From Bolinopsis microptera (lineage: Eukaryota; Ctenophora; Tentaculata; Lobata; Bolinopsidae), in assembly GCF_026151205.1 (NCBI RefSeq), contig NC_087073.1:17760837-17824836 (forward strand): a stretch of DNA of 64,000 nt, written 5' to 3'. Within the stretch, counting starts at the first letter, position 1. Each line of letters starts with the position of its first letter. Of this stretch, positions 51,721 to 63,650 are shown in pieces. The translations under genes and the position numbers were made by a program. The notes beneath the pieces are model-generated. The model was not told the origin of the DNA and made no database searches. It saw nothing but the letters and a program-made list of their open reading frames with translations.

Positions 51721-52194
51721 TTAGACACGTGACCACGGGAACTGGTCTGGTTCGTACTCAATGTCCTCAGAGGCCTCAGGGTTGATAACCTTGAAGGTAG
51801 GATCTATCATGGTGATGGTAGGAATGAACTTCTGTTTCGTCAACTTGAACATGCTCTTTCCTCGTGTATCTATCTGATTCCATGGCAGTCTTATCCAGGG
51901 CATCTCCTTGAAGTACTTGTCAGCATCAGGCTCGTTGTGATCATGTGACACCCAGATTACCTCCCAGTTCTTGTCCTCGTGGATCTTGTTGTAGAGTTTA
52001 GCCAGCATGGGAGTGTATTTTCTACATCCACCACACCAGGAAGCGGAGAAATAAAGTCCGATGTATTTACCGGACAAATCAGCCAGGGTCACATTCTTTC
52101 CAGCTCCATCAGTGTAGGTTGTATCTAGTAGAGACTTGACATCAATACTGAGCACCCCGGTAAGGGCAACTACGAAACAGATTACAATCTTCAT
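51721..52194 (-). CDS. Secreted thioredoxin-fold protein 5
   Basis: A 157-residue single-exon protein starting MKIVICFVVALTGVLSIDVK. An in-frame ATG 63 bp upstream exists, but the segment between contains the TATA box (read there as Gly-Tyr-Lys-Arg) and would bury the signal peptide, so I chose the inner ATG. The active site is WCGGC (C54, C57), then RKYTPMLAKLYNKI, NWEVIWVSHDHNE, YFKEMPWIRLPW and FIPTITMIDPTFKVIN. The middle section resembles gene 1 and the N-terminus resembles gene 2, so it looks like a link between the two subgroups or a conversion mosaic. It is the first gene of the array in transcription direction, 1 kb from gene 4. Confidence 0.9.
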   Translation of the reverse strand: MKIVICFVVALTGVLSIDVKSLLDTTYTDGAGKNVTLADLSGKYIGLYFSASWCGGCRKYTPMLAKLYNKIHEDKNWEVIWVSHDHNEPDADKYFKEMPWIRLPWNQIDTRGKSMFKLTKQKFIPTITMIDPTFKVINPEASEDIEYEPDQFPWSRV

Positions 52195-52232
52195 CTTGTT
52201 TGGAATAAGTTTCCTCAGCACGCTCCTCCTTC

Positions 52233-52239
52233 TTTTATA
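52233..52239 (-). promoter_or_regulatory. TATA box of thioredoxin-fold gene 5
   Basis: Minus-strand GGGTATAAAAGAAGGAGG, 39-45 bp before the chosen ATG. It is the best TATA match in the cluster and supports the inner start codon. Confidence 0.65.
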
Positions 52240-52519
52240 CCCGGCCCTCAAGAACACTAAGTTAGAAAGTTAGGAACTACCTGCTGTCAAGTTGACCTGC
52301 TAATCTGTTTGTCAAGTTACCTCGTTAAGAAACGAGGTCTTCATTACTAAACAGTCAACATGTGTATTGTGATTTTAGACAACTTGTTTGCTGTAACCAC
52401 TTAATTTGCTCCAGTAACAAACTCTAAATTAAATCTGTAAAAACTAAACGTACAAGATGAAATACAAAGGTTTACCTAACAAGTTTCTCCTCAGGCACTT
52501 AGTAATAATAAATCTCATG

Positions 52520-55400
52520 AAATTATCCTTTTATATATATATATATTAGCTGAGTTAACTTGTTTAATTTATTATTTTGTAGTTATAACATAATTCGATT
52601 GACAAGTAAGTTCACAAAATCCTGTTTCTTATGGAGCAGCTCTCTCGACTCAGGGAGATAATAACGATAAGAAAACTATATAACTCATTTTAAAAGTCGA
52701 CTTCTAAGAAAACTAGATTTTGATAATAATTATCAATTTTTCTTTCGTCCTTCCATGGTGAGAACCCAGAATCATCTTCCACGGTCACTTTCTCGGCTCG
52801 GATCACGTTATCATACTGTCTGTCGAGAAGCTGAGAACAACCTTCTCACTGCTTCGCTAACGCAGCTTGTGTACATTTGTTTTCTGGCTATCCGTTTAAT
52901 AGTTCCGAGAAAAGGAACCAAGTAAACACAATCTCTGACAGAATAGAACTATTGAAGAATGATAAAAAAAAAGGTGTTTGAAAAGAAATTATTCACAGAA
53001 ATTATCTTAAAGAACTGAATGAACCAATAGCAAATTTGACTCCAAGCTCATCTTTTATTCATTAATTAAGGATGTGGAAAGATCATGTAAATGACATGAT
53101 AGTCGATTAAACGATAAACTGATTCTGAACGTATTTGAATATGTTTTTATTGTATTGCGTGTTTAAAGTTTTTCAGAGTCCTTGGATCTCGCAAGAGATA
53201 GATGATGTAATAGTAACTGAAGAATTGTGGGAATTATTAACATAATTCGATTGACAAGTAAGATCTACAAATCCTGTTTCTTAATGGAGCACCTCTCGAC
53301 TCTGCGAGATTTACTATCTATATAAGCCGTAAGCGCTATGCGAATACTATAAGTAACTGAAATGAAAGTGAACATTTCCAATTCTACGTTCTTTTCTTTT
53401 TTCAAATCAAATAGTTTATTCTTTTTCTTAAAACAAGTTTGATTCCGTCTTGCTTTCTACCCCCTGACTGATCTTTTCGCTCGGATCACAGTTATCATAC
53501 TGTCTGTCGAAATGGCTGAGACACCTTCTGCTACTGCTTCGCTAACGCAGCTTGTGCCCATTTGTTTTTCCTGGCTATCTGTTATTAATAGATCCGAGAA
53601 AAGACAAGTAAACACAATCTCTTCGGACAAAAACCAAGGTGACATTCAATTTTTCCGACATTCTGCCTTTTTAAATGCCTAAAGACTAGAAGTCTATTTT
53701 GGATAAATGAATAAAATGATAAAAAGATAGGATAGAAAAAAAATTGAAAAGCAATGACTGAAAAAGAAAAGAGATAAAAAGAAAATTGTATAAGGGGTCA
53801 ATGAAAGAATAAACTATTGAATGAATGAATAAAAGCGAAATTTGTTGAAAAGAAAATTTAGCAGAAATTAATGATCAATATCAAATTCGACCCCAAGCTA
53901 ATCTTTATTCATTAATTTTAAGGATTTGGAAAGATCATGGTAAATGACATGATAGTTGATTTAAACGAGTAACTGGATTCTGAACGGATTTGAATAATAT
54001 TCTTTTCTTTTCAAATCAAATAGTTTATTCTTTTTCTTAATACAATTTGATTTTCCGTCTCGCGTTCTACCCCCTGACTGATCTTTTTCGGCTTCGGATC
54101 ACAGTTATCGACTGTCTGTCGAGATGGCTGAGACACCTTCTGCTACTCGCTTCGCTAACGACAGCTTGTGCACATTTGGTTTTTCTGGCTATCTGTTAAT
54201 AGATCCGAGAAAAGACTAGTAAACTCAAGCCTCTTCGGACAAAAACCAAAGGGACATTCAATTTTTCCGACATTTCTGCCTTTTATGCTAGAGACTGAGA
54301 AGTCTATTTTGGATAAATAAATAAAATGATAAAAAGTATGATTGAAAAATAATTAAAAGAAATGACCGAAAAGAACGAATAAAAAGAAATTGTATAAATC
54401 AATGAATAAATCAATGAAAGAATAATCTATTGAAGAATTGATAAAAGAAAGTGGTTGAAAAGAAATTATTTAACCTGAAATTAGCTTAAAGAAATGAAAT
54501 GTCAATATCAAATTTTGATCCAAGGCTTCAATCTTTTATTCATTTACGATATAAGGATGTTGGAAAGATAATGTAAATGACATGATAAGATTTAAACGAT
54601 AACTGATTCCTGAATCGGATTAAATATGGTTTTATTGTATTGACGTGTTTTTAAAGGTTCTTCCAGAGGTTCGGGATCTCCGCAAGGATAGATTTTGTAA
54701 GTATTACTGAAGAAATGTGGGATATGCGGAATTAATTAAGATTGAATGATTTTTTTTTTTTTGTTTTATCGTTGTTAATAAGAAACCACCATTCAAAATT
54801 TTGGACTAGTAGTTCAGCTCATTTCCACAATCCACTATTAAACCTTATTAAAGTAAAGGTGTATAATTGAAAGTGAATGTACCTACCTAGAAGCTAAAGA
54901 TCAGTTTTATATATAGAAATATAGTAAGGGCTGAGGTAACTTGTTTAATTTATTAATTTTACTATATTAACATAATTCATTGACAAAGTAAGAATCTACA
55001 AAATCCCTGTTCGAAATGGAGCACCTCTCGACTCAGAGAATTTAAAACTAGAAGCGCCTATAAAAGAAACTAATACTCTTCTTTTTAAAAGTCGACTTAA
55101 GAAACCAGATTGATAACATCAATTTTTTGTTCGGTTTCTTGGTGAGACCCCATAATCCTTCCATCGGTCACTTTCTCGGGCTCGGATCACAGTTATAAAA
55201 CTATCTGTCGAGATAGACTGAGCATACCATCTGCTACCTGCTTCGCTAACGCAGCGTGTACACAATTTCCCTTTTCTCTGGGGCTATCTGTTAATAGATC
55301 CGAGACAAAACGAAGTAAACACAAGCTCTTCGGACGAAAAACCAAAGGTGACATTCAAGTATTTTTCTCGACATAGCCTGCTTAACCCCTCAAATGGCGG
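52520..55400. repeat. Degenerate tandem repeat, four copies of 0.6-1.1 kb
   Basis: A block with GCTCGGATCACAGTTATCAT, ACTGTCTGTCGA, TGCTTCGCTAACGCAGCTTG, GGCTATCTGTTAATAGATCC and GAGAAAA recurs with cores at about 52794, 53476, 54088 and 55177. A second block (GAAAGATCATGTAAATGACA) recurs at 53078, 53930 and 54560. Copies differ by many one-base indels. No protein frame is kept across copies, so I see no gene. It lies upstream of the thioredoxin cluster. Confidence 0.7.
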
Positions 55401-56659
55401 ATAGTTCATTTTCTTCAACTCTTTGACAAGTGTCAGGAATGTGGTTTGATTTCTGCACTGTCAACTAACGAGGGGGCTTTGTGCCCACTGTCTAATGTAA
55501 AATATGGTGAAAAAAATACCAAATTGGAGTGTGTTTGCTATGTCCCCACTCTTTTCATCGTCCCCCAAAATGTATCAACTGCGACCCGAAGAGCCACAAC
55601 TTTCATGGAGCAGATTAATACGATAATATAAAGCTACTCTGCAATGACTTAACTTATATCATTATGTTTTTTACAAATAACTTTTAAAACGTTACAAAAT
55701 TATGATTCTTTTGCAGTTAAAGTCCTTAAAGCTCACTCTCCACTTACGCTGGTAGCTTTAAGAAATGTAGTCAAGCCCTTAATCCTCGACAAAGCCCTGA
55801 TCACAAAGTCCTTTTAATGAAATGTCAAATACATTTTTAAACATCCCCCACCTGCCGAGCTTTTACTCCCTGGTTAGTGGTGGTTGAATAATCCAATTAA
55901 ATTCGTGGATTAAGCAATAACTTTAAGCAGTAGGTAAGCAAAACATTGTGTAATTATATTTTCTTTTCTACTTTTTAATGATATTTACTACACCAGTTTA
56001 TTTTACAATAAATTCAATATCCACCTGGAGCCGATTTTATTTTCTAATGTTTGAGATGATAATAATACACCATTATTTACAAGAATTCAATATCCACCTG
56101 GAGCAAACGGATCTTGTGAAGTTCAGCCTAAATGATTAGGGGATGAACTATCATCTCCCTGTAGCCACCTCAAAAGGAAACTGTCGTATTCGTTACAATG
56201 CTCTGTCCCCAACGAATAAACGTCTCAAGAGCTGCTTCACAACACGGTTCTTGGGATCTGTCGAACATCCAGTTTATTCCTAACAACGAAGAAAATTGAC
56301 CTTTCATGTTGAAAGGCTTGATGCGCTTCATTATATTTTCTTTTCGCTACATCAATCACTCCTGTGAGGAACCATGATTGCATGATCTTTACAGTTATAG
56401 TATTGTGATGTTTATGAATTAAATTTTATTATTAAAACGGAAGTACAAGCGATAAAGTCTAGGCTTGTAGCTAAAATGGGCCTTAATTGTAATATGGAAT
56501 GCTGATCACTCTAGTGGACCACAGGGAATAATCTTACTTGTGGCTGAAGTAAGTCTCTTACCATTAGACGGAAGAGCACAGAATAGTAGATCATGGATAC
56601 TGACTTCATAAAAGGCCCTTTATATTTACCAATATCCTCAAACTCAATTTAACGTGTCC
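55401..56659. other. No gene seen; inner spacer end
   Basis: AT-rich. The 19-base TTCAATATCCACCTGGAGC occurs twice (about 56010 and 56085). Short frames have no recognisable domain. Confidence 0.5.
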
Positions 56660-59600
56660 ATATAATAGTAAAAAAATTACAAACATGTAAACTGTAAAAG
56701 GTACCTATACAAATATAATATATGTAAATGGACATAGTATAATCACGAAGGTAGGCCTTTTTTTGATAATAAAACGATTTAAGCGTTATGGTATTTTACT
56801 GTCGAAAACAATTTAGTGCAAAATTTGGGCTGTTGAAAAGATCTTAATACCCCACCCAGCATCAAAATGTGTACCATCTACATTATGGAATTGTATGATA
56901 ACCAACAAATACAGTCTGAACTCTGGAGGGGGATTATTTAAAACATAAAAGTGATACGAAAAGTTTGAAGGAAGGAAATGCCAGATGACCTGGACTTTAG
57001 GGATGAAGCAATCTTGGGAAGGATGGGGTGTGAGCTATATTTAGGGGCTGTTCATTGAGGGTTGTATTATTAGTGTTTATCATTAGTCCCGTTAACAGCG
57101 GCAACCATGGAGAAGGTTAACGGAGTTTTATGGCAGATTTAATATTTCTGACAAAATAAACTTGCCTTACCGGGATACGTCTACGAGACGGTCAAACGCG
57201 ATAATTCAATTTCTCTCATATTGTGGAAAATATAAATGAGAATAAAACCTACCACAGGAATGTAGACAAATAATATTGGGCACTAAATCAATACACTCCT
57301 ATTGCACAAACACAAAGCTTACGTAACTATTGCTTCTTAGCTATATTGTACAAGTTCAAACAGAAAATCACTGATTCTACTCTATATATAGTAGAGGCCA
57401 GTTTTCTATCCAGTAAACCCAGTAAAAAGAAAGCTGCCTATCTAAAATACGATTGATGGAAGTTGATGAACCTATATCCACACTCCCAAGCTATGTCTTG
57501 GTTTTTTATCTTTAATTTTTTATTTCAAACTTTTTTTAAATTTTTTCAAATGTTTTCTTTAAATCTTTAATTAATTCTGTGCTATAACCCAGTGGATACA
57601 AGTTGAATATCACTGCTCGATAAGAAGCGTTGCATTGAAATCTAGCGCCAGATATGCTCTAATGGAGGCGGGGGACCCCTCTCAATGGCTACAAAGACTA
57701 GGTTTTAAGCGTGTGTGTAGTGTGTACTGTGTACCCCCACTTATCATCAAATACCATTAAATTAGTAATTATAGGGATTATAACATGACACCGTCACGTC
57801 ATTATAAATAAATTAATAAAGATAAGATACTAAGATAGATTAGAAATATAAATAAGTTATCTAACACTTACATATCTAAAGATAAAAACAAACTGGTCAC
57901 ATAGTAATACTAATAAGTCATGTTGTGATAGCCCTGTATTTATTATATACCCCAGGCAGTCATTGAGAGGGTCCCACAAGCGTGTCTACTGTCTACTAGA
58001 ACGTATTATCTCCGCCAGCCACTCAGGCTTGAGGAAGCTTCTAGAACATTCTCGATTGTTCTATAAATCGTGCTACACAATAACCTAATGAGTAATAATA
58101 TGGAACATTCTTTAGACATGTGGGACATATTCATCCAGGAATATTCCCCTGTATTAAATTACCCAAATAATAATCTTGATTTTTATTAGCCCTTCTGTAG
58201 ACTCTAACCCTGATCCTAGATAAGAAATGGACTGTATAAATTGTTGAACTGATCTTTAGATTCCATCAGCATCACATGTAATCTGCTTTGTTATTGTTTA
58301 ACAGTGAACGAGCACAGAGCTTACCACATTACTATTTATAAGCTTCATACCAAGTATGATTACACTGTCTCCACACAGAGGAAGAGTACAAACTGTACAC
58401 TGTACTTATTGTACAGACCCGCATCATTACAAATTACACAGCCACTAACCAGCCGCAGAGAATCACGTACATGCTAGCTTGATCTCAAGATCATGCATGA
58501 AATAGTAGGTGAATGCTTAGTTTCAAATTTATCTGTTACCAAATATGGCCGTATGGTTTTCGACTCATAACTCAGCCAATAAAGATACTAGGGATCCGAA
58601 AAAAAAGTTAATATTCGAGACGCTTCCATAAAATGATGGTCCGGTCTAAAATATTTTAATGTCATAGCTTCTTCCACGACATAATAGGTGAATGCTTGGT
58701 TATTTTAAGTAGTTTCTATGGGCGGTCAGCTTCGAGTTAAGAACCTTTCATAAAGTAGCAAGTAAAATGGATATTATATTTTGTGAAGGATGCTATAATT
58801 ATACTGTATAACATATATAATATAAACTTCTAGAATCTTGAAATTTAATACGATGATTAAATTAATAAGTGGCACTGTAACTCAAAATTTTTGGCTTATA
58901 ACTCAGCCGATAAAGATTAAAATAAGATAAATTATAAATAAAGATAAGGGCCAGGCATCTGACAAAAAAAACTTTTTTTAGGTATTAGGTAATATTGAGG
59001 GCTTTCCAAGAAATGAATGATAAAAATATATTTTCATAGCGCTGGCTTTCTCAGTAATCCACTGAAAGTTAATAAGTTAATACTTATAGTAAGTGGCACT
59101 GCAACTTCTCATCCTCAAAATATTTGGCTCATAACAAAGCCAATAAAGATACAAATAAGATAAATTATAAATAAAGATAAGGGCCAGGGATCTGACATAA
59201 ATAAGGTTGTTTGATGTAATACGTATAATAATAAAAGAGAAACCTTCCATATAAAATGAATGGTTAAATAAACGTTCTTAGCGCTGGCTTTCACAGTAAT
59301 CCACAGAAAGTTCTCGAATCTTTTCGAATCTTCGGTCAATACATAATCACACAATAGATATTGACTATCTACTATGAGGGACGAGGGTCATGGCTTGGAA
59401 TGTAATTACCAGAATAATCCTTTAGGGCCTAAAGTTCTTATTCCTTGGCCGATTTTTCTTCCAACACAAAACAGTAGAAATGCAGCGTCCACTCTAAGAA
59501 TTACCGGAATATTAATCATCGTTTATATCCAGACTGTAAACCTGATCGTAGATACGAAATTGATAAACATTGTTAAACTGATCTTTAGATTCCATCCATT

Positions 59601-60558
59601 ACAGCTTACCACATTTCTATGTATATCTATAGGCTTGATCTCAAGATCATCCACGAAACTATAGGTGAAAGCTTCCTTATTTTAAGTTATTTCTCAGCAG
59701 GGTCAGCCTTGAGTTAAGAACCTTTCATAAAGTAACAAGTAAGATGAATATTAAATTTTGTTTAGGATGCTATTATAACATAAACTATATGATATAAACT
59801 TCTAGAATCTTAAAATGTAATATTCTGATTAACTTAGGAAGTTTGTGTTTGTAGTAAGTGACACTGTAACTTCTCGTCAAATCTCCAACATCTATAATCA
59901 CATACATATTCCCAAGAATGGAGACATAATTATTCACCGCGGAAAGATGTCACCCCATGGTCACACGATGAACCCTCATAGAACCCCTTACATACTCATT
60001 TTAGAAGAGGAGAGAGTCTTCACGATCGTTCTAGAAGGAACTGGTCTAGCCGTTTATAACCTAATTCTGTCGAATATCAGTGTGGACTGTTAATAATTTA
60101 ATACAGAATTTAAAGATGGTCCGCTGAAACAGCAGATAGTAGTAAGATTTAAGTTGCCGGTTACGCATGAAAATGAGACGAAAATATAAAGATATAATCA
60201 TCAGTGATTTACTTAGTAATCAACTTAAGATGGCCCCTAATGTACTCTGAATTTTTGTTCAATTCCTTACTCCTTCAAATACGTCCCAGCGGTGGTATCT
60301 GGCTATCACTAAGAGTTTTAAAGGGGGGGGAAAACTAAGTTTTTCGTTAGAAAAACTATAAAGTATCTAACGGTGTGCCAATAGTAATAATTTCAATTGG
60401 CTTTTATTTCTTGAACCCTAAACTAAAAATGAACCCCGCTAATCTAATCTATTGAAAATGAACAAATTTTTAAACATATCTGTCAACCCCACCCCCCAAA
60501 ATTTTAAATTTTTACACTGGGTAAATTTCTTCGCTCACCCTTTCGAGAACCCCTTTAA

Positions 60559-61953
60559 GGGGGGGGGGGGGGGGGGGGGGGGGGCCCCAATGGGTATTTT
60601 TTTGTGAAATTATTTCAATACCCCAATTTTTTACCAAAAACCCAAAAATAAGACCATGACCGAACTTTTTAGGGGGTCCCCGCCCCAACCGCCAAAAGGT
60701 GCGCGCAGGCAGCCACGCCCTATTTGGGCCAAATTAGGCCCATTTAGCCAAATACCCCCGAACTGCCCCAAAACAAGGTTTTTTGGTGCTCTACTTGTAG
60801 CTAGTGGTCTCCTGAACCTCGTATATGAAATTTCATCAAGATTGGACAAAAAATGACTGAGTTATGAGCCAAAAACCATATGCCCATATTTGGGCATACG
60901 CACCAAATTTGGTAGATTTCGTCCCATAAATTGGTCAAAATATCAATATTTTTGAATGAAACTTACTTTATATGAAAGGTAAGCCTAAACTACATATTAT
61001 CTGTAAGTTATAGCTTTATATCTGTTTAAATGTGGATACTAAAGGCGAAAAAACCACAAAAAATGAACTAAATTGCCCATATCTCGGTTCGCGATATTTG
61101 CGGAATTGATCTCATTAAAATTGTAACAACTCAATGAGTTTTCAAAATTTTTGCATGAAATTTTCGGAATCGACTCGAAATTGCATTTCCACCTTATTTT
61201 AAATACGGATTTTTGATTAGGCCTCCAAAAAATTTGGCGGCCAAATTCTGAATTTTTGTGAGATAATTTTGGAATTTGGCCGCCAAATTTTTTTGGAGGC
61301 CTAAATCAAAAATCCGTATTTAAAATAAGGTGGAAATGCAATTTCGAGTCGATTCCGAAAATTTCATGCAAAAATTTTGAAAACTCATTGAGTTGTTACA
61401 ATTTTAATGAGATCAATTCCGCAAATATCGCGAACCGAGATATGGGCAATTTAGTTCATTTTTTGTGGTTTTTTTCGCCTTAGTATCCACATTTAAACAG
61501 ATATAAAGCTATAACTTACAGATAATATGTAGTTTAGGCTTACCTTTCATATAAAGTAAGTTTCATTCAAAAATATTGATATTTGACCAATTTATGGGCC
61601 GAAATCTACCAAATTTGGTGCGTATACCCAAATATGGGCATATGGTTTTTGGCTCATAACTCAGTCATTTTTTGTCCAATCTTGATGAAATTTCATATAC
61701 GAGTTCAGGAGACCACTAGCTACAAGTAGAGCACCATAAACCTTGGGTTTTGGGCATGTTCAGGGTATTTGGCTAAATTGGGCTGATTTGGACCAAATTT
61801 GGGCGTGGCTGCCCTGCGCGCACCGTTTGGCGGTTGGGGTCCGGACCCCCTCAAAAGTTCGGTCACTGGTCTTAGTTTGTTGGTCAACTACTATCTCGAA
61901 ATCAAGTTTCACAAAAAATATCCATTGGCCCCCCCCCCCCCCCCCCCCCCCCC
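60559..61953. mobile_element. Giant hairpin element with G26/C25 ends and TTAA flanks
   Basis: Starts with 26 G (60559-60584), ends with 25 C (61929-61953), and has TTAA directly outside both ends (60555-60558, 61954-61957). The two halves are inverted copies of about 0.6 kb that meet at a short loop near 61250-61271 (TTGGCGGCCAAATTC / GAATTTGGCCGCCAA). The left giant arm shows the pre-insertion site CCTTAATTAAAG. TTAA duplication is the piggyBac habit, but piggyBac ends start with C on the left, so the family is open. No ORF. Confidence 0.8.
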
Positions 61954-62478
61954 TTAATTAAAGTGCCTAATGATAACCTTTGTTTTATTTATTTATTTAT
62001 TATTTGGTAATATTATTTATTGGATGTTACGTAGAACAATACGCTTTACACTGGAACAAACCGGGCTGTGTACAGTGAGCACAACCTTTAAACAGGAACA
62101 AAGCTTTAACAAATGTTGATCAAGCAATCCTCCACGCCCACATGAAAGGTTGTGCACACTGTACACTGCAGTACACAGCCCACTAGTTGTCCAGAACGTG
62201 TTTAGTTACACTAGAGATGGTTTATACACACAATTTAGGTTAAATTGTTTATAAACAAAAGGTCTAATGTGTCACCTAATAGTGGTACCTATATCAACAC
62301 CTTTCAGTGGAACACCACCTTGACTTTCCCTAAATACCCTCGCAATATTGCAAAGTGTGATGTACCAAGATATGCACTATGTACATTGAACATCACACTT
62401 TCTGTGTAAATGTACCGCATGCATAGTTCATAAGATATAATCAGAATAGTTTGTGTAGTTATATGCTAACAAGTGGTA

Positions 62479-62870
62479 GGGGGGGGGGGGGGCAAGTGGA
62501 TATTTGTAGACATTTGTAGATTAATGTAGAATGGATAATCCACGAACAAAGTGGATGACATTCTACAAATTTATACATTTATCTCCAAAAATTCAGTAGA
62601 ATTTCTGGGCACATATTTGAGATTACATTTTTTGTAGATAAATGTAGATATTTGTAGATTATTGTCAATGGATAATTCACGAAAATTCTACAAATTCTAC
62701 AAATTTATACATTTATCTCCAAAAATTCAGTAGAATTTCTGGGCACATATTTGAGATATACATTTTTTGTAGATAAATGTAGATATTTGTAGATTATTGT
62801 AATGGATAATTCACGAAAAAAGTGGATGACATTATCCAAATATCTACAAATATCCACTTGGCTCCCCCCC
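62479..62870. mobile_element. Foldback bounded by G14 and C7 runs (mirror copy)
   Basis: Inverted counterpart of 40168-40559, nearly identical. It sits inside the right-arm 34-bp array. Confidence 0.75.
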
Positions 62871-63108
62871 GTTGTAGTTATAGTTTGTAGTTATATGCTA
62901 ACAAGTTGTAGTTATAGTTTGTAGTTATATGCTAACATGTTGTAGGTATAGTTTGTAGTTATATGCTAACAAGTTGTAGTTATAGTTTGTAGTTATATGC
63001 TAACAAGTTGTAGTTATAGTTTGTAGTTATATGCTAACAAGTTGTAGTTATAGTTTGTAGTTATATGCTAACAAGTTGTAGTTATAGTTTGTAGTTATAT
63101 GCTAACAT
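62871..63108. repeat. 34-bp tandem array, 7 copies (mirror copy)
   Basis: Inverted counterpart of 39760-40167 with five fewer units, that is one complete higher-order block. Confidence 0.9.
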
Positions 63109-63168
63109 GTAGATAAAGGTCAGCGGGCGTTTTGTATAAATACAAAACGCCCGCTAACCTGTATCTAC
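63109..63168. other. Long perfect hairpin (mirror copy)
   Basis: AGCGGGCGTTTTGTAT and ATACAAAACGCCCGCT around a short loop, with GTAGATA / TATCTAC outside. Counterpart of 39700-39759. Confidence 0.8.
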
Positions 63169-63650
63169 CATGCTACCTTGATCTAGAAGTGGGGAACACA
63201 GCTACGTTTCTGGAATATTAACCGCTGTTTTTTATTATTATTTCGGTTGTCTGACGACCACGGTGTAGTCCTCCAATCTCATTAGAAATCTAATCCTAAA
63301 CCTCATTCCCGTCAGAGATCTATCGGTCGCGGGTACAAACAAAAACCGGGTATTTCGTGGGAGACCGGAGTATTATTAGATTAACTGTCCTGAGTAGTGC
63401 CGCAGAAATTAGTTCTAGAACAACAGGTTTATTCTGGAACTTATTAAGAAATGTGATTTCTTGGTTTTTTGGTCACCAATAAAACGTTCTAGAACGATAG
63501 CTATAGGTTCGTTCGAGAATTTTAGAACTTTATAAGTACAGTATATACCGGGCCAATCGGGGGAAACGAAAGGTGCACGGTATAGAAATTAGAAATATAT
63601 AATATGAAATTAACGAATATTACTGAACTTCTCATTATATTATACATATA

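Noticed and set aside
52195-52257. Upstream ATG as start of thioredoxin-fold gene 5
   Set aside because: It would place the TATA box inside the coding region and put 21 basic residues before a clear signal peptide shared with the paralogues.
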